A stretch of DNA of 28,665 nucleotides from Neolecta irregularis DAH-3 (GCA_001929475.1 LXFE01002257.1:1-28665); one strand, 5' to 3'. Shown: positions 1-9,896, counted from the first letter of the stretch. Translations and numbers: made by a program. The notes: a model not told the origin generated them from the sequence alone.

Positions 1-244
1 CGGCACCACCGCCGCGATCGTGGCCCGCGCAGGCCCGCACGCCGCGCCGCAGCTGGTGGTGCCGTGCAGCCTGGGCCAGCCGTGGTCCGTCCGCCGCTGG
101 GCTGCGCTGTTCTCCGCGGCGGCCCCGCTGCTGCCGGGCGTGCACAGCCTGCTGATGGCGATTGTCGCCCCAGACTCGACCGTGATGTACTATCGCGTCC
201 ACGCTGGCATCGCGGCACCCGCGCAGCATGGGGATGTGGTGTGA
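1..244 (+). CDS. 3' end of a Sen15-like tRNA-splicing endonuclease subunit (5' truncated)
   Basis: An open frame enters from the window's left edge (first full codon at 2) and stops with TGA at 242-244, giving about 80 C-terminal residues. The ending, with a hydrophobic strand, then APDSTVMYYRVHAG and a short tail, resembles the C-terminal strands of Sen15, the small structural subunit of the heterotetrameric endonuclease that cuts introns from pre-tRNA. An upstream QPWSVRRW-like segment also fits. The region is far richer in GC than sequence beyond about 1 kb. It is tail-to-tail with TIM10. The identification rests on a short segment recalled from the family, so a remote relative is possible. 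Confidence 0.5.
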   Translation, partial: GTTAAIVARAGPHAAPQLVVPCSLGQPWSVRRWAALFSAAAPLLPGVHSLLMAIVAPDSTVMYYRVHAGIAAPAQHGDVV

Positions 245-248
245 GTGC

Positions 249-356
249 GTTGGATGGGTGGTTGGATGAATGGGTATGTGGTGAGTGGTTGGATGGGTGG
301 TTGGAGGTGTAGTTGGACGAGTGGTTGGAGGTGTAGTTGGACGAGTGGTTAGATGA
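249..356. repeat. TGGTTGGA-rich minisatellite
   Basis: Degenerate GT/GGA repeats follow the Sen15-like stop codon. Two exact 24-bp units starting GTGGTTGGAGGTG occupy 297-320 and 321-344, with a truncated third copy after them and looser TGGATGGGTGG copies before them. They lie in the 3' intergenic space between two convergent genes. Confidence 0.8.
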
Positions 357-410
357 GTACAGGTGCCTGAAGGTAGTAGTATCTGTTCTGTATGTGTCTG
401 AAGGTAGTTG

Positions 411-520
411 TCTGTCTGTCTGTCTGTCCCTGCCTCTCTCTCTCTCTCTCCCTCTCTCCTTCTCTCCCTTTCTCCCTCTCCTCTCTCTTTTTCTCCCCCT
501 CTATCTCCCTCTCTCTCTCT
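411..520. repeat. Polypyrimidine microsatellite (TCTG)n then (CT/CCT)n
   Basis: A run of TCTG tetranucleotides passes into a roughly 100-bp CT-rich tract on the + strand. It ends just past the TIM10 stop codon, so on the TIM10 sense strand it is a purine-rich 3' flank. Apparent Leu/Ser-rich frames through it are low-complexity artefacts. Confidence 0.85.
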
Positions 521-524
521 TAAC

Positions 525-881
525 CTACACGCCCAACCCACTCCCGCCCATCTGCTGCTTCTGCACCGTCTGCATGTGCTGCCGTCAGCCGTGCCCCAAC
601 CGCCGGCCTTACCGCGCCAATCTTGGTGTTCACGTCAAAGTACTTGCCCACGCACCGGTCGATACACACACTCTCCCCCTTGTTCAGGTCCGCCTCCGTA
701 TACTTGAGCGGGATGCATTTCTCGTAGCACGATTTAGCCAGTCTGAGCCATCAGCACCCGCCACCCACACACACGACCCGTTGAACAGGCTCGTTACCAG
801 GTCAATCTCCGCCTCCACCGCCGCAATATTTGCCGGGTTGACGGTGTGGTTGTTCGACGACGATCCGAATCCAAAGCCCAT
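525..881 (-). CDS. TIM10: Mitochondrial import inner-membrane chaperone Tim10
   Basis: Small Tim of the intermembrane space. With Tim9 it escorts hydrophobic carrier precursors to the TIM22 translocase. Three exons (881-778, 742-613, 578-525) separated by 35- and 34-nt introns give 95 aa, the usual family size. The twin CX3C motifs are intact (SCYEKC with C40/C44; CIDRC with C61/C65), and the amphipathic N-terminal helix AAVEAEIDLVTSLFN and the KYFDVNTKIG segment match fungal Tim10. The first donor is the weak GTCGTG; it is chosen because it gives the family's spacing of five residues between the Asn and the first Cys. The second intron restores a MQTVQKQQ-like C-terminus instead of a low-complexity read-through. 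Codon use is GC-rich compared with genes to the right. A decayed copy lies at 1515-1657. Confidence 0.93.
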
Positions 882-1514
882 TTTCGGTCGCCGGTGGTCG
901 GGTGAAGGTTTTCTGGCTCCCCCCCTTTCAACCTCTAACTTTGATATTCACACCCTCTCCACGTATCTAGCGAGACTGGTCAAGTACTGTCAATGACATT
1001 AATCTTGATATTGCATATTGAATATTGGATATTGATGGATAAGCAAAAATAATTCTTGTTCTTTACTTGAATAGAGCATTATGCAAATGCGAAGCTACAG
1101 TATTACTATAACAGACAGTCACAATTCTTGTTCTTTACTTGAATAGAGCATTATGCACATGCGCAGCTACAGTATTACTATAACAGACAGCCACATCACT
1201 TGCAGTGACAGACAATCATAAAACAAGAGATTCTACATACCTCCACATTGAAAAGAACCACATGTGCTATTTTCATAGTCTTTAGCACCCCCTATTCAGT
1301 CGCAGTGGCCGAGGAGTGCCCAATAGACAGGTGGGTTAGGGTTAGGGCTAGATGAGTTGCAGCTTCGGGAGGCGCGGGCTAAGTTCCGATATAAGATGAA
1401 AAGCTTTTATGAGAGAGGTTTCAAGAATACTAATTTCGAATAAAGAGTGAATAAGCGAGAAAAGGACTGTAGAAGGATATTAGGCTAAATAAGGTCAGTG
1501 TCCAACCGCCTTCC
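882..1514. other. Intergenic: upstream region of TIM10
   Basis: No gene is visible. About 882-1090 is the TIM10 5' flank and is partly repeated near 1658-1890 in front of the lysyl-tRNA synthetase gene; a TCTAGCGAGACTGGT block is shared at about 966-980 and 1798-1812. The stretch also carries a 72-bp tandem duplication (listed separately) and two TTAGGG units at 1336-1347. CAGTCACA at 1116-1123 is identical to the fission-yeast HomolD core; whether it works here is unknown. Confidence 0.6.
1051..1194. repeat. 72-bp tandem duplication
   Basis: Two adjacent 72-bp units, 1051-1122 and 1123-1194, differ at three positions (A/C at unit positions 36 and 42, T/C at 70). Each contains CTTGAATAGAGCATTATGC. 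A 15-base piece of this, TGAATAGAGCATTAT, recurs in reverse orientation near 4288-4302. Confidence 0.9.
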
Positions 1515-1657
1515 CGCTGTACGATTTCGCTAGTCTGCTCCCTCAGCACCCACCATGCACACACTCTACCCGTTAAACAGATTCGTGATCAATCTCCCGC
1601 CCCAATATTCGCTGGGTTGACGCTGTGGTTGTTCGACGATCCGAATCCAAAGGCCAT
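1515..1657 (-). pseudogene. Decayed partial copy of TIM10
   Basis: Read on the minus strand from an ATG at 1657, this repeats the start of TIM10 (MAFGFGSSNNHSVNPANIG). A deletion of roughly a dozen bases then removes part of the first helix and gives an early stop. The first-intron donor is altered (GTAGAG), the acceptor region is rearranged, and similarity fades soon after the second-exon segment matching TCGTAC/AGCGGG, so both CX3C motifs are missing. The homology extends upstream through the promoter to about 1890, so gene start and promoter were duplicated together. It sits head-to-head with the lysyl-tRNA synthetase gene. Confidence 0.85.
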
Positions 1658-1895
1658 TTTCTCAAAGTATCGGTTGTGGAGGTTTCTCGCTCCACAAATT
1701 CTCCCCTTTTCCAACTATTCCTCCTCAAACTTTGCGAAATCATAAAGGTATATATATATCTTTTGAATCCCATCTTCTCCATGACGAAATCTCCAATCTA
1801 GCGAGACTGGTTTAAAGTAACCGTCAATGATATATTGATCTTCTCTCTGAAAATTCATTTTCTCTTTTCCTATTCTTGAATAGACTAACAGCAGA

Positions 1896-3776
1896 ATGGC
1901 AATATATCCCCGCCTTTCATTTCTATGGCCGTTCCTAAATACATACCCCCGATCTGCTTTGTCGTACTCTAAATCCAGGAATTCATTCTGTAAGCTATCG
2001 CCAGATCAGAGATTATCGTACTCAAGTTCAATCTGTGAGCTATCGCGAGATCACAGATTATCGCTCTCAAATCCAGCCAATTCAGGTAAGCTGTCGCCAG
2101 ATCAGAGACTACCGCACTCCAATTCAACCAATTCATTGATCCCACAGGCCGGCCATCCGGATATGATTGTCCGCCGAGCCACTTTTCAAGACCTAAACAT
2201 CGACGCTTACCCCTTCATTTGCAGGGACTCAAAATATGCAGAGATTCATAAAGTCCTTGAAGATTACGGGAAAACATTTGAGAACGGCACCAGGGGTACC
2301 CAAGAGATCACAGTTCGAGGTATCTCATTCCCCCATCACCCGATCACTAATTCAAAGGAAGAATCTCTTCTGTCCGAAAAGCATCCTCAAAACTAGCATT
2401 CTACGACATCTGCCACCAAGCCTCAAAAATCCAAATCGTTTGTTCCGCAAAATCATACATTCCCAAAACTCCGTCATTCTTCGAGATCACCCGGCTTCTT
2501 CATCGAGGGGATTACGTCGAAATCACAGGGCTACCAGGCAGGACTAAAACGGGTCAACTCTCCATCTTTGCAAATTCCGCAATCTCGTTGTTAGCTCCAT
2601 GCCTCCACGCCATTCCGGCAAGCCTCAAGGACCCTGAAAAAAGATTTAGCAATCGCCACGTAGATTTCCTGGTAAACCCCCAATCAATGAATAGCATCCG
2701 CATCCGATCGCTTGTGTTGAACTACATTCGTCATTACCTCCTCCAAAAAGGCTTTGTTGAAGTTGAGACCCCAGTGTTGGCCGAATCGTCTGGAGGAGCA
2801 AATGCTCTGCCTTTTGAAACAAGCAGTCGCGCTGTAGGCGACGATGTCCCCCTTCATCTGAGAATTTCCCCAGAGTTGTGGTTGAAACGATTGGTCATTG
2901 GAGGTTTTGATAAAGTCTTTGAAATCGGAAAAAGCTTCCGGAATGAGGGTATTCTTTATCCTTGACTTGCAGTAATAAACGCAGGAATTGACGCGACTCA
3001 TAACCCTGAATTCACTACTTGTGAATTCTACCAGTCGTTTGCTGGACTAGATGAATTAATGGACATGACTGAAGAACTTCTCATCGGTATGAATTGTAAA
3101 TCCTCGAAAGCCAATTTATCCAGGGATCAACAATACCGTTAACGAATCTGGGATTTTGAAAAGTCAAGTCGAAATAAAAGGATCTTTTAATCGACTGAAT
3201 TTCATACCGGCCTTGGAGGAAGCAATGAATCGGCCACTACCTGATCTCACAAGCCCAACCATCGTTGAAGAATTAGTGTCCCTTTTTCAAGATTTACACA
3301 TCCCACTTCCCCGCCTATCGACGGCCCCCCGTCTCCTCGATAAACTCTCATCAAAATATCTGGAACCACAATGTCAGGACCCCACGTTTATTTACAATAT
3401 CCCCGCTCTCTTATCCCCGCTCGCTAAATCATCGCCAACAAATACCATTGCCCGCCGATTCGAATTATACATACACGCCCAAGAACTCTGCAACGCCTAC
3501 GAAGAAGAAAATAACCCCCTCCTTCAACGTCATAAATTCCAAATGCAGCAACACGATCGGGAAACACACGTAGACCTTGAAACTCAAACTGTAGATGAAT
3601 CATTCATCACCGCCCTCGAATGGGGACTCCCGCCTACGGCTGGATGGGGCTTGGGTATAGATCGCCTGTGTATGTTGATCACTGCACAACTTCGAATCAA
3701 TGAAGTTTTACCATTTGGCGGGTTAAAGCAATCTATACGACAAGCAGATCGCATTCCCTCCAGGTCCTTGAAATAA
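1896..3776 (+). CDS. MSK1: Mitochondrial lysyl-tRNA synthetase
   Basis: Class IIb synthetase that charges mitochondrial tRNA-Lys. Exons 1896-2319, 2358-2948, 2985-3086 and 3124-3776 (introns 38, 36 and 37 nt) give 589 aa, close to yeast Msk1. The N-terminal ~90 residues are Ser/Arg-rich and poor in acidic residues, as in a mitochondrial presequence, and contain an internal repeat. An OB-fold anticodon-binding region starts about residue 142 ([17 protein letters not shown]). The catalytic core has motif 2 ([15 protein letters not shown], residues 335 on) and motif 3 (GLGIDR, about 548-553). The phrase [15 protein letters not shown] separates it from Asp- and AsnRS. All three introns restore the conserved frame exactly. 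The ATG lies 239 bp from the TIM10 pseudogene start. Confidence 0.93.
1963..2136 (+). repeat. In-frame tandem repeat in the MSK1 presequence
   Basis: Three imperfect units, about 1989-2033, 2034-2084 and 2085-2135 (45, 51 and 51 bp, all multiples of three), follow a partial unit at 1963-1988. They encode [13 protein letters not shown]-like blocks. Each unit begins with GTAAGC or GTGAGC, which resembles a splice donor. Splicing from the third (2086) to a CAAG acceptor at 2190 would keep the frame, so alternative removal of this part is possible but unproven. Confidence 0.75.
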
Positions 3777-4778
3777 ATCTTGGTTTTTTTCTCTGAGATA
3801 TTTCTTTGATATGTAGTATCTCTATTAGCGATGATAATTAGTCACTGCCCGCTTGACACACACAGCAGATGCTACTGGTTGAATAGGGCGGAGTTATATG
3901 TGGTATATTTTGTATTTCTTCGAGTTTATCTTATTTTGAGGATTCATTCCAGCACACTTGGATTTGGTGCTTCTAGGGACTTATGTCAGGTAGGAATTAC
4001 CTAATCCCTGGCCTGAGTCTCTTTTGCAGTATGGTACGAAGTACCCAACGGCCACTTCTCTCTCCTTTTTCTGCACTGATATTTTCTTTCTATATTTGTC
4101 TTTCCTTGATACTCTTCCCGCCCCTCTGCATGTGGTACGAAAATGATATTGTAATTGCTCGGAGGATTTTTTTAAAGGGGTCTCTGTTTGGCTATTGCTT
4201 TGGTCAAAATCTAGGTTTCTATAACCGATGCGGCTATTCATGTTTCCTATAAGTAGACTTGTAGCTGTTTGCTGTTAGGACCGGTGAATAATGCTCTATT
4301 CATCTAGCAAAGGAGTCTAACCATCGTTTTTTCTCGTTTTATACAAGTCTGCCAAGCTCCACAATTGCACCCTACGTGTTAATAGGAGACCACTGGTATA
4401 AACACAGGCCTGGAGCCAGTCGTTTCAGATAGTCAAAAATATATCTTCATTAATGCCGTCAGAATCTCTCCTCTCCGAACCCAAAACCACACTTCCTCCT
4501 CAAATAAATCGAATCTCAAAGTGAGAAGAAAAAAGTGTAAGTCTCCGCAAACTTACCCGAAATTGCAGCTTGCGTGTTTCTAGTCGAAGAAAACACTTTT
4601 TAGCTGAATATACAGTCACGTTCTTTTAAAACCACTTTACCCTTTTTCAGAAGCGATTGACGTAGCCGGCCCGTGTTTTTTTTATACACCCGTGTTAAAT
4701 GGTTTAGGGTTAGAGCGGCCCAACAAGGTTGACACAGGTATGTAAATTGATCATTTATTGTAATGCCAAATTTCGTTA
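3777..4778. other. Intergenic, mostly without visible genes
   Basis: About 1 kb between the MSK1 stop and the 3' end of the minus-strand FN3 gene. It is AT-rich with no RNA gene that I can recognise. Overlapping open frames on both strands at 3981-4252 match nothing I know. One spliced short reading at 4453-4629 is listed separately. A TTTAGGGTTAG run lies near 4703. Confidence 0.5.
4453..4629 (+). CDS. Candidate 42-aa spliced protein, unrecognised
   Basis: ATG at 4453, exon 4453-4520, a 48-nt intron (4521-4568; GTGAGA donor, TTGCAG acceptor) and exon 4569-4629 give 42 residues ending RRKHFLAEYTVTFF. The second exon is basic (LRVSSRRK). A further intron (GTCACG donor, TTTTTCAG acceptor) could alter the C-terminus. 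No conserved domain is recognised, and the length is short enough for the splice signals and frame to be chance. It converges on the FN3 gene. Confidence 0.22.
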
Positions 4779-7112
4779 CTATTTACATGACATATTAACA
4801 TTTTTCAAATCAGGAAAGTGACGAGTGCGGAAGTCTTCGGTGGAATTTTGATGCAATGAAGACGGAGAAGGTTTTGACCAGGAAGAATCAAAGGTGCTGC
4901 TGTTATTCCATAGTGAATCTTGGGAAAGCAGAGATACTGATGGTGGTCGACTGTGTGGGGGAGATGCAGACGAGCCTTCGAGAAATCCGAATGGGAGACT
5001 ACTTGCATTGCTGCTGCTCCGAGTACGGATCCCGCGGGTGCCAATTGGGGGAGGACGATCAGCGCGATGAAGCGATCGGGTATGGTGCAGAGCCGGGGTT
5101 CCCCGCGGGAGGTCCGGTGCATAATAGCCTGGTATGGGGTTGACGGGGTGTTGAGGAGAAAATGGCTCACTGTTGAGGGAACTTGGTGAAATATATTGAC
5201 TGTTTCGTTCTACATGTGGGCGATCCGTCGGTTTTAATTTCGGTAGTGTTTGAACGGGAGATGACGACGAACTTTGACTAGAAGATGAATTCGACATTGT
5301 CGGAGATGTAAGGTTGAAATGATTGGAGTACTCTGTGCGTAATGGTGCGAGGGTATCAAAGGTTTGGCGTAGCGGAGGAACAAGGTCTTCAGCTGCGAGG
5401 AAATCATACGGCAGTAATTTACCCAAATCTTCCGGTTTGATGAATTCATCGGTATTATCAAATTTTCTATGAACAGGGTGTTCATTTCCCTGGGCGTTTC
5501 CTGTTTTGCCAAAAGTTTCATTAGGGCAAGATGAAAATTGAAAGCTCCGTTTGATAGCAGCAGCGGGGGTATCCATGTTCAATAGTGATGCTATCCGCTT
5601 CTTGTTCTTTCTCTTCTTGCCGCCAGAGGAACTAATATATCGAAGGTTCTCACCAGGCGTTGCCGACACGGGAACGTAATTGGCCGGTGTGAGAAGTCCA
5701 GAAGTTGGATTGATGACTGACGGAAGAGATAGAGACGAAACTATAGAAGCATGTCGGTTACATCGTCTTTCCATTGCCTGATATATGAGATCCTCAAATA
5801 AGAAAAACATTCACAAACCTTGGAATGCTTCCGGAAGACCTCGGCATACATGACTTCTAAAGCCGCCCGACACTTGTTCCATTCGACATTAGCATCAGCA
5901 TCTCCTTGGTCTTCGAGAGCAAGCAGTTTTGCACGCTCTAAAGGAGCAGATTCTATTCGAGCTTCTCGTTCTTTCTCGGCTTCTTTGATAGAATCAGCTA
6001 ACGCTTTATTTTCTTCCTCCAAGTTTGAAGACTGCGCTTGAAGTTGGACAAATTCCAGACGCTTCTGCTCAATTTGCTCATAAGCACAGTGTTGATGCTC
6101 CTGAGCCTTGGTTTGAAGTTCGAGTGTATGGGCTTCCATTCGATCTATCCTTGCTTCGTAATCCTCGCATTCTTGTTTGGAGCTGTTTAATTCGTCCTGT
6201 TCCACTTTAAGAGTTCTTTCACTCTTCAATTTTACTGACTCTGTGGTTCGTTTGGCCTCTTCCAAGTGCTTTGTCTCTGCTCGAAGCTGTAACCTTCCCA
6301 AGTCTTCTTCCTTCTTCTTATTTCGGTATATCTCTAATTCTATCAACAACGATGATTCCGCAGCAGCGTGATCATGTTCGGTTTGCTCGATTTGTTTATC
6401 GAGCTCCCGAGCTTCGGTTCGTACTCGTTCCAGAGCAGCGACAATGTTTTCTAAAGATTGGTGGGGAGGAATGGAAGAAATAGAGGACGAAGTGCTATGA
6501 GTAGAAGTAGAAGACGAGGCTTTGTGAGATTTGCGGGACTGCCGAGATGCCATGCTGTTGTTTTGGGCAATCTCGGCAAAGTCGGCACCAGTGTCGGTAG
6601 CTTGGGCCAAGGTTAGAATGTTTTGTATATAGGCATCCTCGTACCATTGGGATGCGTTCTTTCCAAAATACAGGAATTTCTAGCCATCGGAATTACTTCC
6701 ACGGCTTGCCGGGTACAAAAGTGAAGAAGATCGCTGGACGAACGAATATTTTGATCATTTACCTACAAGTCAATCCAAACGCATTCAAGCAAGGTCATAC
6801 TGCGACTACTCGCACGCTGTATCTTTTATTTGGAGACAAGCCCGTTAGGCTGACGCAGGTTTCTTGTTTCTCGCTTTCCCCAAGCACTGTCCCGTTGATT
6901 TGGATAACATGTTTGACCAGAGATTTGCCGTTTTCTGGCAACGACCAGTGTAGCATTACGGATGTCGAGGCGATGCTGTCGAGCGTAACCCTTGGAGCAG
7001 GTGGAATTCTGATATTTACAATCTTTGACAGCGTCGATACGGGATACTGGATGAGACGGACGGTTCTATGCAGCAACCAGCTGCATGCGATGATGAATAC
7101 GACAGCCAGCAT
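4779..7112 (-). CDS. Membrane-anchored FN3-domain coiled-coil protein
   Basis: Exons 7112-6801, 6762-6645, 6600-5819 and 5777-4779 (introns 38, 44 and 41 nt) give 736 aa. Residues 1-15 are a hydrophobic segment (MLAVVFIIACSWLL), likely a signal anchor. Residues ~36-125 form a fibronectin type III domain (PPAPRVTLDS, SVMLHWSLPENG, LSPNKRYSVRVVAVN). A Ser-rich linker follows, then a long charged coiled coil (~193-385), then a Ser/Pro-rich, probably disordered C-terminus with a KKRKNKKR cluster. This order (anchor, FN3, coiled coil, low complexity) is one I recall from uncharacterised filamentous-fungal proteins; no biochemical role is known to me. The second acceptor is AAG. The start is the first ATG after an in-frame stop. 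Divergent from lipin. Confidence 0.78.
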
Positions 7113-7445
7113 TGCTGGTGGGGGTATGAGCGGATGGTCACAGCAGGATTAAAATTGGGCTAGAACAGCAAAATTTCGCATGATAACGGGGGTCTGGCTG
7201 GACACAGACATGCGAGACTCTACACTAAGAGTGGCATTCAATAGTGTGGTGGTGATTACATTTAGGCTCCGCCGAGTCCCGCTGTTGATCAAAACAGCGA
7301 TAGTGCGCATACAGTCCATCTTGCTGCAGTAGCCGTAATTGTGCTTGACCAGCGGATGCGTGGATAGGCAGCCAGCGGCACTGCGCATATACTCGGCCAT
7401 CGGCATTGTCACCTTCCTGTCTCCGGATCGAAGAACAACTCCACC
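7113..7445. promoter_or_regulatory. Shared divergent promoter, FN3 gene / lipin gene
   Basis: 333 bp separate the two start codons, so both promoters must lie here or overlap. CAACTCCACC immediately precedes the lipin ATG. I see no clear TATA box and no coding sequence on either strand that keeps a conserved frame. Confidence 0.5.
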
Positions 7446-9778
7446 ATGCAATATGTCGGAAGGGCATTTGGCTCTGGTACTCACCTCCAGGCTCCTGTTC
7501 TTTGTTGACTGTCCAGTCTCTCGGACGTGGAACTCGATCAATCCAGTACGTTTGCTCAGTCCCCGCTTTTGCTTACACCACCATAGGCCACACTGTCTGG
7601 CGCCATCGATGTCATCGTGGTCGAGCGAGAGAATGGCGACTTGGTCTGCTCGCCCTTCCATGTACGGTTTGGAAAGTTCTCCACGTTTCGGCCATCAGAG
7701 AAGAAAGTAATTCATCCTCGGTTATATACAGCTTACGCATAGGTTGAATTCAGAATCAACGGAGACAAGACAGACTTTGCAATGAAACTTGGGGAAGGGG
7801 GAGAAGCTTTTTTTGTCTTCGAAACAGATCGTGCTGTACCCCAAGAACTTCAGACTTCTCCGGTGCTTTCTCCTACGACTTCCCCGCTAGCACCAGGCAC
7901 TGTATGGGTCCAGTTAACCAGTTGTCTTATGAACTAACTTTTGGCAAAGCCCGCTCCTTTCCAAGAACCTGATTTTCTTGACTTGGATCGGGCATCTGCT
8001 TCAAGTGAGGCAACTCTCACCGCGACAAAATGTTAAAGATTGTTTAGAATCAGAAAAACCGGATTTTTTAGGCAACGAGGCTTACGTATCTGTCAAAGCA
8101 GCGTCAGACACCAATGTGCCACAGAGTCAGCCAATCGATATTAAGGGATCCGTCAGCAGAGAGTGGTCGATTACCCCGAATTCTCCTACTTCCCATTCTG
8201 ATAACTGGTCGCTGGAAAATGAGCATCGTCCTCTTGGCCGTGCTTCGTCAATGGACTGGGTGTCTCATCATCTCAAAGTCGAGTCAGATCGTCGCCCCTC
8301 AGCCTCCCGATCCTCATCCGCGCCACGTCTGGCTGATACGAGAACTATTCTCGAGAGAGCACATATAATCAGCGAAAAGTTGAACATTACCAACATTCCA
8401 ACACACATAATGGACAATGGGGGTATAAATAATTTGATAGCAACCAGTAATGTTTTGCAGACGTCATGCTGGACATGCACGGTTACAAGTCCACCCACGA
8501 AGACGAAATTCATGCCGCTTTAAAAGCGCGGGATATCCTCGCAGCCGAACTGAAAGGCGACATCGATATTGAATCGCTAATTGAAGCCGACCGAGATGGA
8601 AATCTTTGGATTTATGCCAGCGAAGGCGCCAAGGAAGCAGCAGCTCAAAAATCTAGAGAACTATCACCAGAGCCTGGCTCCGCTCCCGGCCTTAGAAACT
8701 ATTCAAACGACTCGATTCCCTTTTTATCGTCTTCTCCGGAATCTGAGCCTAGTTTGCATCATAGCAAAAGCGAGCCAACACTGCAAATCTCCTCGTACTC
8801 AGATCCTAATAGGAACTATGCGAAAACGCTAAGGTTGACATCTGATCAGCTGGTACTTGACTTTGTGTAGCTCTGCTGATATTATTAGAAATCCCTTAAT
8901 CTCAAAGATGGACCAAACCCAATGTCATTTAGCGTCAATCAAGGTCGATCAATCTGTACCGCTCATATGTATTTCTGGAAATGGAATGTACCTGTCGTGA
9001 TCTCCGATATTGACGGAACCATCACAAAGTATTTTCCCTGCTATCCTTGGAAACATCTAATCTTTACGATCTGATGCTCTTGGCCATGTGTTGACCATGA
9101 TCGGCCGAGACTGGACACACCAGGGAGTCGCAAAACTCTTTAGTGATATCTTGAAAAATGGCTATCATATCATGTATCTTACAAGTCGATCGGTTGGACA
9201 AGCAGACACTACTCGAAACTATTTAAAGACTATCGAACAAGCAAAATACAAAATTCCCGAAGGCCCGGTATTGATGTCTCCAGACCGTACAATGGCTGCT
9301 CTAAGGAGGTAAACTTGTCCTACAGAGTCTTTACTGAATCAAAAGGGAAATGATATTGAAGAAACCTGAAGTCTTCAAGATGGCCTGTCTACAAGATATA
9401 CAGTACCTCTACGGCGAAAACGTCAACCCTTTTTATGCGGGTTTCGGCAACCGTATCGCTGATGCAGTGTCTTATCGTTCAGCGGGTGTTCCCTCGTCTC
9501 GAATCTTCACCATCAATTCGTACGCGGAGGTTAGAATGGAGTTGCTCGAGCTCGCTGGATATAGAAGTAGTTACATTTACATGACCGACCTGGTGGATCA
9601 TTTCTTCCCTCCCGTGGGATTTGCTCAGAGTGGCGAATATACAGATGCTATATTTTGGAAAGAATCATTACCGGAAGTTGAGTTTTCGGAATCGAGCGAG
9701 GTGGATGAAGATGTTGGATCTGATGGCTCAGAAGGTGAGGAGGAAGGTGGGGAAGATGAAGATGGTGATTTTGAGTAA
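7446..9778 (+). CDS. PAH1: Lipin-type phosphatidate phosphatase (PAH1/Ned1 family)
   Basis: Mg2+-dependent enzyme converting phosphatidate to diacylglycerol, controlling lipid synthesis and nuclear membrane growth. Ten exons: 7446-7476, 7517-7545, 7587-7706, 7743-7901, 7950-8004, 8039-8422, 8461-8852, 8889-9028, 9069-9308 and 9346-9778; 547 aa, shorter than yeast Pah1. The N-LIP domain is residues 1-~95 ([42 protein letters not shown]). The catalytic motif DIDGT has D317 and D319, inside [12 protein letters not shown]. The C-LIP region continues through [12 protein letters not shown] and [16 protein letters not shown]. An acidic tail ([13 protein letters not shown]) ends the protein, as in yeast. 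The intron at 9029-9068, directly after the catalytic motif, ends in CG instead of AG. Confidence 0.94.
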
Positions 9779-9896
9779 GATTGGGGGAACACATCATGGC
9801 ATTCCGGGTGGACTAATTGGTTTCGTCTTGTTTTAAGTGTAAGTGGTATTAGACTGTAAAGAAGGGGGTCTGCATTCATTTGGCTATCTTGCATCT

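Noticed and set aside
337-996. 219-codon plus-strand frame
   Set aside because: It reads through a CT microsatellite and then antisense to TIM10; the Leu/Ser/Pro run is repeat-driven.
1336-1347. Telomere repeat (TTAGGG)2 as a sign of a chromosome end
   Set aside because: Only two units occur, inside gene-bearing sequence; too short to be more than an interstitial match.
2086-2147. Intron in the MSK1 leader from GTAAGC to CCCACAG
   Set aside because: Both sites look good, but 62 nt shifts the frame and the joined reading stops before the OB-fold.
3981-4252. Overlapping frames of 86-89 codons on both strands
   Set aside because: Neither shows a domain or local-style introns; a fully overlapping pair is best explained by chance lack of stops.
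7149-7661. 170-codon minus-strand frame
   Set aside because: It lies antisense to the lipin exons that encode the N-LIP domain, and its product resembles nothing; it is a shadow of the real gene.
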